From: Bufo bufo
Taxonomy: Eukaryota; Chordata; Amphibia; Anura; Bufonidae
Direction: 5' to 3'
NCBI RefSeq assembly: GCF_905171765.1
Contig: NC_053390.1
Coordinates: 140,091,468 to 140,155,467 of the forward strand
Length of the DNA stretch: 64,000 bases
In this document: one piece after another, positions 10,746 to 21,630 of the stretch
Layout of the letters: every line of letters starts with the position of its first letter
How positions within the stretch are numbered: position 1 is the stretch's first letter
Notes under the pieces: generated by a model
Seen by the model: the letters and a program-made list of their open reading frames with translations, nothing else
The model's database searches: none
Told to the model about the DNA's origin: nothing
Translations under genes and position numbers: made by a program

Positions 10746-11649
10746 TAGACACTGTGTGGGTTTTTTTTGCGCTGCTCCCCTCTTGCTGAATGGCACCATA
10801 TCTGCACCTAGCAATAGTAATTTGGAAATATTATCTCTTTCCCCATATTATATTGGCACAGAGTCCAAAAAAATTATATCTCATGCCTGTTCATAGCAGT
10901 TAGTGGTTGAAGTCACAGTCAAACTCCTATGAATGGCCTTTTATGTACCGTATATTCTTTTTCAGATATTATCCACTTACATTTAATTTAAAAAAAATTG
11001 ATTAATAAAACATTCAGAATTGGAGGTAAAGTGTGGCTTGAGTACTACAGTACCATTCCTCTGCTCTCTGCCTTCAGTGCCAATTGTGCTTTATTCTGAG
11101 TAATCTGACAGATTGGTGGCTACGTGTGTTCAGTATGACAACAGGCTGTCAATAATTAGTATTCACACAGCCATATTACAGCTTTTCTTTTACAGAGCCA
11201 TAAAGGTACATGAGCCCCCTACTGTACTTCCATATGATTCAGATCACACATCTACAGAGGTTTTATTTGTTGGATTCTGCATCTACATTGTGTTATCCTT
11301 CTTTGGACTCTTTTTGTAGAGAGGTATTCACCTTTACTAGTATACAGGATATTTTCCATTGTGGGACACCCAGGTGGTATCAGGCAAGATTGAGATGGGC
11401 TTTTTATTTTTATTTTTACAGTAGTGGCTTCCTTCATGGTGTTCATCCAAAAAGAAAATTCGTATTGAGTTTTTTTCTAATAGAGGACACGTAGACAGAG
11501 GTGTTTGTAGAGTTTTCTGTTTGTTGCTTGCTGGTTCTTTCTCACCTCTTTCAGGATTGTCCATTGTGCTCTTGGAATGATCTTAACAGGATGCCCTTTT
11601 CTAGGGAAAGTAGCAACAGTCCTGAATTTTTTGGAGGTAATTTGTCCAA

Positions 11650-11978
11650 AGGCCTTATTACACTGCACGATTTGGGGCCAATTATTGGGAATATGAACAC
11701 TCGTTCCTGATAGTCGGCTCATAGAATCAACTAGCTGATCAGCCAATAGACAATCAAACGCTAGTTCATTAGCTGATCGGCATCTGTCATCAGGATGAAG
11801 GATGCCCAATCAGCAGCACAGAATGAGGGAGGAAGGACTGCAGTAACAATCAATCCTCCCACATTCAGTATTAATCGTTCCTCCCACATTCATTGTGCAT
11901 TGGCCTGTGCAATCAAGCCAGTGCAAATAAGCGCCTATGCAAACAAGCGCCGAAGATCGGGCAGTGTAATACGGGTCT
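11650..11978. mobile_element. MITE (about 330 bp)
   Basis: Inverted ends: the left CCTTATTACACTGCACGAT matches the reverse complement of the right ATCGGGCAGTGTAATACGGG. The interior has repeated ATTAGCTGATCGG-like palindromic blocks. No coding capacity. Confidence 0.65.
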
Positions 11979-12260
11979 AACGGTGAATTGATGTACACCC
12001 AAGTTTAGCAATGCTTTTATAGCCCTTGCTAGCTCCGTGTGCGTCTATAACTTGTCTTCTGAAGTATTATGAAATTAATTTGCCTCAAGGCATGATTGGA
12101 AGTACCCAATCTATCTAGAGAAGAAAGAACTCTTTTGCTAGTCATTAACAAAGAGGTTTACTTTTTCTCCGTACACTGTGGATATTTACTCAATGAATTC
12201 AATAAACAACTGTGTGCATGTTATTAGTTTCATCACATTGTTTGTCTACAGTTGCTTCTT

Positions 12261-12703
12261 AGGCTACTTTCACACTGGCGTTTTGGCTTTCCATTTGTGA
12301 GATCAATTCAGGGCTCTCACAAGCGGTCCAAAACGGATCAGTTTTGCCCTAATGCATCCTGAATGGAAAAGGATCCGCTCAGAATGCATCAAATCAGTCT
12401 CCATTCCGCTTTGGAGATAGACACCAAAACGCTGCTTGCAGTCTGACGAAACTGAGCCAAACGGATCCGTTCTGACACACAATGTAAGTTAATGGGAATG
12501 GATCTGTTTTCACTGACACAATAGAAAACGGATCCATCCCCCATTGACTTTCAATGGTGTTCATGACTCATCCGTCATGGCTTTAGAAGACATAATACAA
12601 CTGGATCCGTTCTGAACGGATGCAGACGTTTGTATTATCTGAACGGACCCGTCTGTGCAGATTCATGACGGATCCGCACCACACGCGAGTGTGAAAGTTA
12701 GCC
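12261..12703. mobile_element. MITE, left member of a tandem pair
   Basis: Ends are AGGCTACTTTCACACTGGCG on the left and GAGTGTGAAAGTTAGCCT on the right, inverted copies of each other. The interior contains AACGGATCCATCCCCCATTG and related GGATCC-rich blocks. It is separated from the next copy only by TTA at 12,703-12,705. Confidence 0.75.
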
Positions 12704-12705
12704 TT

Positions 12706-13133
12706 AGGCTACTTTCACATTAGCGCTTTTTGCGGATCCGTCATGAATCTACAAAAACCCTTCCGTTACCATAATACAACTGCATGCCTCCATCATGAAC
12801 GGATCCAGTTGTATTATGTCTTCTATAGCCTTGATGGATTCGTCATGAACACCATTGAAAGTCAATAGGGGATGGATCCGTTTTCTATTGTGTCAGAGAA
12901 AATGTCTTGCTCCGCACCACATCGCTGACAGAATAACGCTGCTTGCATCGTTATTCTGTCCGCAATGGGAGCGCAACCAAACAGAATGGAATGCATTTTG
13001 GTGCATTTCGTTCAGTTCAGTTTTGTCCCCATTGACAATGAATGGGGACAAAACTGAAGCGTTTTCTTCCGCTATTGAGATCCTTTGACGGATCTCAATA
13101 GCGGAATTAAAAACGCTAATGTGAAAGTAGCCT
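12706..13133. mobile_element. MITE, right member of the pair, interior inverted
   Basis: Same termini as the left member (GGCTACTTTCACATTAGCG and CGCTAATGTGAAAGTAGCC). The interior block (12,790-12,895) is the reverse complement of 12,505-12,620 in its neighbour, including ACACCATTGAAAGTCAATAG. The two copies therefore lie in opposite interior orientation and together form a large imperfect inverted repeat. Confidence 0.75.
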
Positions 13134-13599
13134 TAGATAACAATCAGACCATCATTTTTAACAATCAGATCATTCCAAAGGATTCACTTACTTTTTCTCA
13201 CAACTGCAGGTACAAATTGCATAATATCTTCATAGAAAATCCCTGTAGGGTATATTCACATGCAGCAGACTTTCAGATGAGTGGAACTGATTTCCAGTTA
13301 TGACATTGCAACAAATCTGCCACATATGAAAACCGTAAAAGATTCTTTAAACACCCCCAAGAACATCAAAGTGAACAGTATATACAAATACATAAAGGTC
13401 AAAAAGTCTAGTTTAATTTGTATAGTTGGATTTTGCATGTTTAGGCTAATTGGCTACTTATGAATATTCGGATTGTTATAATAAATATTAGCATCACCAG
13501 GATATGTTTTGGGTATGTAAACAGCACTTCATTACAAACCACAGCTGATGTAGGTTTTCATACTACAAATTGTTATATGGTGATTATGGTTATGAAATG

Positions 13600-13985
13600 C
13601 TAGAAGAACATCTTTGTGTGTAATGAAATCTCCCAGCTTTAATTAAGCTGCACTGTGCAGTCAGTGTGGGAGCTTAAACTAGTGACCCCGAGAATCGAAG
13701 AAAGAAGCCAAAATTCAGCCTCCAGCAGAGTATGGAATCAAAGTTATGTATTGCTTAATTATGAGCTGAATTTCTTGGCAGTAAACACTGCCATTGTCTG
13801 CTCAATGGGATAGTACACTACACAGGCGAAAGCTACAATTAACCACCAATCTGCTATAAATTGGTCATATATTGGCACACGCGTTAAGCTGAGTGCATTC
13901 ATTCATAATTGATTAATGAACAGTCACTGATGTTCTTAAGGTCAAAAAGTCAAAGAAATTATGTGATCAACTATGTATATGGATT
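13600..13985. other. Unique AT-rich segment with homeodomain-like sites (candidate conserved non-coding element)
   Basis: No repeat signature and no coding frame. It contains TTTAATTAAGCTGCACTGTG, GCTTAATTATGAGCTG and CATAATTGATTAATGAACAG, which are rich in TAAT cores. Such composition is typical of developmental enhancers, but this is only an inference from composition. Confidence 0.25.
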
Positions 13986-14362
13986 TCATTAGACTACTGA
14001 CGGGCTTATGTTTATTTTAAGAAAGGTATGGCTTAAAATAAGATACTTGCAAGGTTTAGAGTCCAAAGGATTACATTGGGTTGTATGCAAGCTTGTGGAC
14101 TGAAGATGACACTTGTTGGAGTCTTGCTGAACCAGAGGTTGTTACAACAATAGAAAGGCCTGTTCAGTTTGTAATAATAATAAACTTAATTTATATAGCA
14201 CCACCATATTCCACAGCACTTTACAATTCAGAGGGTACAAGTACAAACCAAAATAGATATCACAGAATTAAAGGTTAATATACAATTGAAACATTAGTAG
14301 TGAAGGCCCTGTTCGCAAAGCTTACAATCTATGAGAAAATGGGGTTGACACAAAAGTTAAAG

Positions 14363-15144
14363 GGGGACAATTATTAAGACCAGCCTTTTAGATGCCGGTC
14401 TTCATAACATCCCTACGCTGGTGGGGGATTGCTTAAAGAGGACCTTTCATCAGAATCAAGTATGTAAACTGAATATACATACATGGAGACCGGCGCCCAG
14501 GGACCCCCCTGCACTTACTATTATCCCCGGGCGCCACTCCGTTCTCCGGTTATAGGCTCCGGTAAAGTCACAGTTAGGCTCCACCAATTTGAGCCTGCCG
14601 CGGTCTCCTTCTCCTATGCTGTAGCGCTGGCCAATCGCAGCGCTCAGCTCTTAGCCATGCTATGAGCTGAGTGCTGCGATTGGCCAGCGCTACAACATAG
14701 GAGAAAGAGACGCCGGCAGGCTCAAATGGGTGGAGCCTAACTGTGACTTTACCGGAGCCTATAACCGGAGAACGGAGCGGCGCCCGGGGATAATAGTAAG
14801 TGCAGGGGGATCCCTGGGCGCCGCTCTCCATGTATGTATATTCAGTTTACATACTTAATTCTGATGAAAGGTCCTCTTTAAGTAGGCCTCCACATAACTT
14901 TGGCGCATCCAGCGCCACTTCTAAATGTAAGCCAGCTTGTTTGCTGTCTTACATTTAGACCATGTTCTACACCTAAAACAGGCATAAGACAGGTCTGCCT
15001 ACCCATACCCTTCCCCACCCACATTACTTTTTTAGACCTGGCGTGAGCAGGAAAAAGTTGAAGACTGCGGCGCAACTAACCATTGCGCTTTAATCTGCGC
15101 CTGAAATATGCCTAATGTCGGCGTATTTCAGGTTAATAATTGTT
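14363..15144. mobile_element. MITE hosting a nested foldback element
   Basis: Ends: GGACAATTATTAAGACC on the left and GGTTAATAATTGTTTTCT on the right, inverted copies of each other. The interior is interrupted at a TTAA by the 441-bp foldback element at 14,437-14,877. The MITE itself lies within the L2-like fragment, so three insertion layers are visible. Confidence 0.55.
14437..14877. mobile_element. Foldback MITE, piggyBac-type TTAA flanks, arms about 210 bp
   Basis: Flanked by TTAA at 14,433-14,436 and 14,878-14,881. It begins AGAGGACCTTTCATCAGAAT and ends with the inverse. The two arms match almost perfectly over about 210 bases each around a centre near 14,655 (GCCATGCTATGAGC). Because both arms are equivalent, nearly identical short open frames appear on both strands (METGAQG.. 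and MESGAQG..). These are mirror artefacts. The TTAA duplication suggests mobilisation by a piggyBac transposase. Confidence 0.85.
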
Positions 15145-15710
15145 TTCTGTCTTTGTCCTAAATGGAGGGCCGCAGACAGAGCTGCATTCAATGGTGAATT
15201 GAGTGTGGGGATTAGTGTTGGATGATGGTGTTTGGTTCTGAAGAATAAGGGTCGGAGATAAATGGGGAAAAGTCAGTTTAGGGAACATGATAGGCCTGCC
15301 TAAAAATATGTGCTAGTTCTGCACATTTAAAGCTACGGTAGTACATTCCAGAGAGCTGGTGCAACTCAAAAAAAGTCTTGAAGACAGGAGTGAGAGGTTC
15401 AAATTATGGAGGATTACTCTTAGATCATTGGCAGAACGGAAAGCATGAGTAGGGTGGCAGACAAATGATAGAAGATATGTAGGGAGGTGCGACACTGTGG
15501 GGAACTTGTCATCATGGTGAGGACCTGCTGCTGAGCTGATCCTCTAAAACATTAGGAGCGAGGGAAGCCTAATAAGCATGTTGATATGATGGAGGAGGAG
15601 GACCAAAAAAGGGAGATTGAACCATATACCCTTTTTAGTAGTGGAAGGTGCGCATGGGAATACAGTGTATTCAATACATCATAAAAGCCACATTTAGAGT
15701 GCCTTTATGT

Positions 15711-18700
15711 TCAGCCGCTTTCATCTGGTGGAGTAGAGAAGTCATGGGCAATCCAGGCCTTGTTCATTTTTATAAGAGTCAACCGGTCAGCATTTTCAGT
15801 TGACAGTCGGATGTGCTTATCAGTTATTATGCCCCCAGCAGCACTAAATAAAAGCTCTGAGAAAACGCTGGCGGCGGGGCAGGCCAGCACCTCCAAGGCG
15901 CAGAGCCAGCTTGGACACCCAGTAGTTGTAAGGCACAGAGGGATCACTGAGGACGCTGACACGGTCTGCTACATACTCCTTCACTATCTTCCAAAATTTT
16001 TCCCTCCTTGTGACACTAGTCCGCGCATCAGGTTGAGGGTGCTGGCAGGGTGTCATAAAACTGTCCCAGGCCTTGGAGAGTGTTGCCCTGACTCTGTTGG
16101 AACTGCTGTGTGTTCCCCTCGTATCCGCTCCTTGGTTGGCCAAAGAACTACGTACTCTGCAGCCAGCATTGTCAGCTGGAAATTTTTGGAGCAATTTTTC
16201 CACAAGGACCTTCTGGTATTGAACCATTTTGCTTGTCCTCTCCACCACAGGAATGAGAGATGAGAAGTTCTCTTTGTAGCAGGGGTCGAGAAGGGTGAAC
16301 AACCAGTAATCGGTGTTGGACAAAATGCGTACATTGCGAGGGTCACGGGAAAGGCAGCCTAACATAAAGTCTGTCATGTGTGCCAGAGTCCCAACAGACA
16401 AGACTTCGCTGTCCTCATCAGGAGGATGACTCCCAATCTCCTCATCCTCTTCCTCTTCTTCTGCCCATCCACACTGAACAGATGGCAGAACATGCCCCGT
16501 GAGGAAGCGCACAGTGAAACGATCGTCGGCCAGCACGCTCTAGATTGGGTAAGTAACCTTGATGATTATTGTTAGTAACAATGTATTAGACCTTGCAAAT
16601 GTATGTCACCAATCTTTACCATGAGCGGTGAATTGCATGATATTAATGTATGGTTATATACCGGGTCTAATATATGTTTACATTGCTATCTATAATTATA
16701 CTAAGCCCTCAAGTCTGGAGCTGAGTATATTTGTCATACTTCAGTTTTTTCCATGTCTGCTGCTATATGTATTTTATGATAATTATGTAATATATATGTG
16801 GATTACCCAATAAAAATTTTCAAGTTTATAAAATAACTTTTTGCATGGTAGCTTTTTTAGCTTGATAGGAGTTGTATGTACTGAACAGATGGAATGAAAC
16901 TTCCATTGGTACTACCCTCTGTAGCGGAGGCAACCGTCTCCTGCTCCTCCTCCTCATCATCCAATTCGCACTGAGAAGACGAACTGAGGGTGGTCTGGCT
17001 ATCACCCTGTGTACTGTCTTCCCCCATTTCCACCTTTTCAACACACAAAGCATCCGCCTTAATTGTGAGCAGCGAGCATTTGAGTAGACACAGAAGTGGG
17101 ATGGTTACGCTGATAATAGCGCAATCGCCGCTCACCATCTGTGTTGATTCCTTAAAGTTGCATAAAACCTCGAAGAGGTTAGACATCAATGCCCACTCGT
17201 CGCTTGTGAAGAGCGGAAGCTGACTGGAAAGGCGATGACCATGTTGCAGCTGGTATTCCACCACTGCCCTCTGCTGTTCACAAAGCCTGGCCAACATGTG
17301 GAACGTGGAGTTCCAGCACGTGCTCACATCGCACAACAGTCGGTGAGCTGGCAATTGCAAGCGCTGCTGCAGTGTTGCCAGACCAGCGGAAGCTGTCGAT
17401 GACTTGCGGAAATGGGCACACATGCGGCGCACCTTCAGCAGTAGCTCAGGCAAATTGGGGTAGGTTCTGAGAAACCACTGAACCACTAGGTTGAACACAT
17501 GCGCTAGGCATGGTATGTGTGTGAGCTTGCCCAGCTCCAAAGCCGCCACCAAGTTACTGCCATTATCAGACACAACCATGCCTGGTTGTAGGTTGAGTGG
17601 TGAGAGCCACAGCTCAGTCTGGTCCCTTATCCCGTGCCACAGTTCTGCAGCGGTGTGCTGTTGTCACCCAAGCAGATCAGTTTAAGCACTGCCTGTTGCC
17701 ACTTCCCCAGTGCAGTGCTACACTGCTTCCAGCTACTGACTGATGGCTGACTGGTGCTGCAAGATGAAAATTCAGAGGTGGAAGTGGAGGAGGAAAAGAG
17801 GGGGTTTCAGTCACTAACGTAGGTGGTGGCGGAAACCCTGATGGAAGTAGGGCGCGCAATCCTTGTCGTCGGTAGCACCTGTGCCATCCCAGGGTACGAC
17901 TCACTCCACAACGTTCACCCAGTGTGCCGTCAGGGAAATGTAGCATCCCTGGCCAAAAGCACTTGTCCATGTGTCAGTCGTTAAGTGGACATTCCCAATA
18001 ACTGTGTTGGTTAGGGCATGGGTGATGTTACGGGACACATGCTGGTGTAAGGCTTGGACTGCACAACGTGAAAAATATTGGCGGCTGGTGACAGAGTAAC
18101 GCAGGACAGCCACCGCCTTCAGGCTGTTGATAGCCTCAGTGTCCACAAGCCTAAATGGCAAAATTTCTAGGGCCAGCAATTTGGAAAGGTGTGCATTTAG
18201 TGCTATGGACTGTGGGTGGGTGGCTGGTTATTTGCGCTTTTGTTCAAAGGCCTGGGGTATAGGACATCGGTACGCTACGCTGGGACACAGAAGTGGATAT
18301 GCTAGATGATGGTGCTTGCAAAGTTCCAGGTGCATGGCAGGAGGCATCCGGGCCTGCGTCTTGGACAGGGGATTGGTCAGCACGTAACACAGGGGAAGAG
18401 GAGGCAGTGGTGTGACCCGCAGACACTGATTGTGGACCTAGCCATTCAGCCCACCTATTAGGGTGCTTTGATGCCATGTGGCGGATCATGCTGGTGGTGG
18501 TGAGGTTGCTAGTATTCAGTATACCCCTGCTCATTTTGGTATGGCACAGGTTGCAAATGACAATTCTTTTATCGTCTGCACTTTCCTCAAAAAAGTGCCA
18601 GACTGCGGAACACCTAACCCCTTGGCAAGGGAGATTGCCACAAGTGGGTGTCCCGGGGAACAGTTGCAGGCCTGCTTGGTGTGATCTGTTCACATGGGGC

Positions 18701-18870
18701 AGTGCTGTTTGGTGACTGTTGTTGCTGTACTGCTGTGCCAGTGGGTTGGTAGGGCCCAGTGCCAGGGGGCTTAGCCTGAAAGAGGTGGTGTTGTTGGTCT
18801 CGCCATCTGCAGGTGGTCGCCATATGGCACTGTGCCAAATTAAAATACGGAGCCACTCAAAAGAGGCCAC
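15711..18870 (-). pseudogene. hAT-family transposase (copy 2), nearly full length but frameshifted
   Basis: Read on the minus strand from 18,870 to 15,711. The BED zinc finger is at about 18,620-18,440 (SAVWHFF, the cysteine pair CNLC, the histidines in MIRHMASKH). A catalytic-region block at about 18,050-17,900 reads TTDTWTSAF then SLTAHWVN, where the D of TDTW matches the first hAT catalytic aspartate. At 17,579-16,857 come MVVSDNGSN (second acidic block), PCLAHVFNLVVQ and CDVSTCWNSTFHML. The segment 16,536-15,844 leads into the dimerisation domain, which changes frame near 15,900 and continues as ASVFSELLFSAAG, LSTENADRL and IKMNKAWI. At least four frame breaks and an insertion at 16,550-16,855 disable it. 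The terminal repeats were not identified. The retroviral sequence begins close to its 5' side. Confidence 0.8.
16550..16855 (+). mobile_element. About 300-bp insertion in hAT copy 2, perhaps a 5'-truncated retroelement
   Basis: AT-rich sequence that interrupts the transposase between the PNLERVLADD block and the acidic linker. It ends on the plus strand with TACCCAATAAAAATTTTCAA and a short A-rich tail, resembling the 3' end of a 5'-truncated L1-like LINE. A target duplication is not clear, so the assignment is tentative. Confidence 0.4.
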
Positions 18871-19120
18871 CTTGAAGTGTTAGTGGGCCTATGCATTTTG
18901 TGTGTTCATGTCTGTATTGTCAAATCTGTTTGTTTCAATGTTTGCAGTTACGCAGTTACGTGTTACATGTTAAGTGTTGTGCTTAACATCTGAGCTCTGT
19001 TCTTATGGGCAGCTGGCACATTACTGACGGACAAAAGGAGGACCACAGAGTCCGACTAAAAGGGGTGGACTTAGATAACAGAGTGGGAGGAAGGAGGATC
19101 TGAGCCTTCTATGTGAATTA

Positions 19121-20554
19121 ATGGGGTTTTGCCAAAACCTTTTAAAAACTGACTCACTACCACTCGAGACCATGGACAGGGAATACATCACAGATCATGT
19201 ATTTAGCATTATACTATATTGCCCAGTCAGCCTGTTAGGGAGAGATTTTTTCATTAAGCTTGACTTGCAAGTATCAGCAAAGAATCAGGGCATAGGAGTA
19301 CACTCAGATCTCATTCCAGTCTCTACACCAGTGCCACTGATTCTTGCAAACATACAGGACCACCCAGAACTTAATAACATTAACCCTGCATTATGGTCTT
19401 CAAATGAATATGACACAGGATTCATAGATTGCACACTTTACACAGCTACTGCGAAACCAGGTGTCATCTCAGTGTTCCAGAAACAATACCCGCTGTCAAA
19501 AGAGAAACTTGATGGACTTAGACCAATGATAGAAGAATTCCTACAAAAGGGAATCCTGGAAGAGGTTATTTCACCCTACAGCACGCCCGTGAATCCAGTG
19601 ACAAAGGCAGATGGTACTACCCGCTTTGTACAGGATTTAAGGGCCATCAACAACATCATTGTGCCTATAGCCCCTGTTGTACCTGATGTCACTTAATTAT
19701 TATCTGCCATTCCTGCAGACGCTGTCTGGTTCAGTATGATAGATCTGAAAAATGCATTCTTTTCTATCCCAGTTGATAAGATAACCAGACTACTTTTTGC
19801 TTTTTCCTTTGACGTCAACTGACCTGGTGCAGACCCCAGGGATATGCTGATTCACCTGTAGTGTACAGCATAGTCCTCCAAGCCACGTTAAAACCATGGT
19901 ACCCCCCCCCCCCCCCAAGGTTCTGTGCTGCTGCAATATGTCGATGATCTGTTACTGTGTAGCATGTCAGCGGAGGCCAGCATTCAGGATGGTTTACAAT
20001 GGTTGTCGGGATGTGGTCACAAAGTGACACTTAAGAAAATGCAATGGTGTAAAATGCAGGTTGAATACTTGGGCTTTGTCCTCACAAAAGGTGAAAGGAG
20101 AATCAGCATAGAAAGAGTCCAGTCTATTGCGGGCCTGGTCACCCCGCACACCAAGAAAGAAATGTTATCTTTCCTTGGTATGATAAATTACTGTAGACAA
20201 TGGATTCCTGATTGCTTCTATTATGACAATGTTTTGAGGCAAGCCACTCTGAACGGAAATCCAAATTTGATTAAATGGTCTTCTGAAATGTACAATGCAT
20301 TTGATTATCTGAAATTTTTACTCATGTCGAGTCCAGGGCTGGGCCTCCCTGACTATAATATGCCCTTCCACATGTTTGCACGCCAAAATTGTAAAACCAT
20401 GGCGGGTGTACTGACACAAGAAAACGGAGGCAAGTTGCGTCCTTGTGTGTTTTTCTCAAAGGTCATGCCCACCCCTGTTCAAGGGATGCCAGCATGTCTG
20501 TGTTCTCTTGCAGCCTGTGCTATGATGGTAGAGTTGGCTCCTTTCACAATGTGA
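19121..20554 (+). pseudogene. pol: Retroviral pol: protease C-terminus and reverse transcriptase (broken)
   Basis: The frame at 19,121-19,696 starts with the tail of an aspartic protease (NCPV-like CPVSLLGRDFF) and enters the RT fingers (SKEKLDGLRPMIEEFL, NPVTKADGTTRFVQDLR). A stop at 19,694 is followed in the same frame by the first catalytic block (MIDLKNAFFSIPV). Then come stops, a frameshift and a C14-15 homopolymer at about 19,901-19,916. RT resumes with the catalytic YVDD at about 19,937 and continues through the thumb/connection (LGFVLTKGERRIS, FLGMINYCRQWIP) to 20,554. This RT would copy viral RNA to DNA. Here the central palm is damaged and cannot be functional. Confidence 0.8.
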
Positions 20555-20637
20555 CATTACACCATTTTGCACAGCACTCATAATGTTGTAGGCCTACTCA
20601 AGGGCATCCGCACTCGACACAGCAGGCAGCTGAGCTC

Positions 20638-21190
20638 ATGGCACTCACTAGAGCATGTATTCTACATACTGATAGACCTGTCACCATTTATACTGAGAGT
20701 AGGTGCGCACATGGGGTAGTGTGGGACCATGGTATGATTTGGCAGAGGAGAGGATTCACGGCAGCAGATGGTAAGGATCATGTCTCACAGGGCAATGCGC
20801 TGGCAGATAAGGTGGCGAAACGAGTGGCCAAATGCAACCCCACAGGTTTGTGTAACCATTGGGAGATGCCATGTCTGGCACCTCCAACCCCTGAGATGTT
20901 GCAAATGCTTAATGATCTTCAAAGCTATGCCACTGAACAGGAACAGCAAGACGGCTATTATCCAGTATTGCAGAAAAATCCTAAGACAGGATTATTCTGC
21001 GAAGAGGGAAAGCTATGCATTCCCCAACACAGTGCTTCCATCTTAATAGCACATTTCCACGGAGTAGGACATAACAGCATTGAGATACTCATGGGGAGGC
21101 CTTTCCCCACCCCTTGGGCCCAATGATAGTGCAGGGAGGCGACCTTGATTTAATAAGAGAAGACTATGTCACCAAATTGATACAGGTACT
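20638..21190 (+). pseudogene. pol: Retroviral pol: RNase H and integrase ends with core deletions
   Basis: A short frame begins in RNase H (MALTRACILHTD, TIYTESR; the family usually has D in the DSR block, here E). It jumps over part of the domain to GNALADKVAK. It then enters the integrase N-terminal zinc-binding region (LIAHFHGVGH) and passes directly to a block normally near the end of the integrase core (EILMGRPFPTPWA). The integrase catalytic core is therefore deleted. The frame ends at 21,126 and decays. Confidence 0.75.
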
Positions 21191-21249
21191 TAAAAAAACT
21201 GAGGAAAAAAGTTGCTTGTAAGTCTCCCTCTCTTCCACAGGAACCCACC

Positions 21250-21630
21250 CACCCATACAGGGTGGGGGATGAGGTGGTGGTCGAAACACTGAAGAAAGGA
21301 AGAGCTCAAGGTTATTTCGTATATGGCCCACCTACTACCGTGGTTGCAGTAACTGAACAATCTCCAATTTGGATCCACGCCACCCGAGTGAAGCTTGTGA
21401 GAGAAAGAGAGGAGGCAGGAACGGAGGCAGACAGCTTTGGACTTGAAGAAGGACAGGAGGTACTAACGGGGGCAGACAGCCCTGACCTCCAACGAGGCCC
21501 GGAGGTACTAATGGAGGCAGACAGCCTTGACCTCGAAGAAGATACAGAAGGGGTACTAACGGAGGCAGACAGCCTTGACCCCCAACGAGATGACGCAGTC
21601 GGGAAATTCCTCGAGATGGCTGAAATGTAG
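21250..21630 (+). pseudogene. pol: Integrase C-terminal domain fused to an acidic repeat tail
   Basis: The frame 21,262-21,630 begins with the SH3-like C-terminal domain of a gammaretrovirus-type integrase (VGDEVVVETLKKG, YGPPTTVVAVTEQ, IWIHATRVKL). Between residues of about 53 and 115 lie four imperfect repeats of 18-20 residues carrying EADS.D(L/P) and (E)VL, encoded by a roughly 57-60-base tandem repeat (about 21,423-21,590). This acidic repeat tail overlaps the start of env in another frame. Confidence 0.7.

Larger units (their letters stand above)
14171..15560 (-). mobile_element. Old L2-like LINE fragment in antisense, split by a MITE
   Basis: On the minus strand the 3' end is at the left: AATTGTAAAGTGCTGTGGAA followed by an (ATT)n-type tail near 14,171-14,185. 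The other half continues at 15,145-15,560, where the minus strand shows a strongly decayed ORF2 C-terminus (the region of CATTCCAGAGAGCTGGTGCA is the antisense of a WNALP-type block). The middle (14,363-15,144) is a later MITE insertion. Confidence 0.5.

Noticed and set aside
10401..10748. 115-codon plus-strand frame next to the GRK-like exon
   Set aside because: No recognisable domain or homology, low complexity of evidence, and other frames are open too.
14483..14831. Two nearly identical proteins on opposite strands
   Set aside because: Mirror images from the arms of the foldback element.
19901..19916. C homopolymer in the RT region as a possible programmed frameshift site
   Set aside because: It lies amid stops in a decayed copy; more likely mutation or a sequencing/assembly length error.
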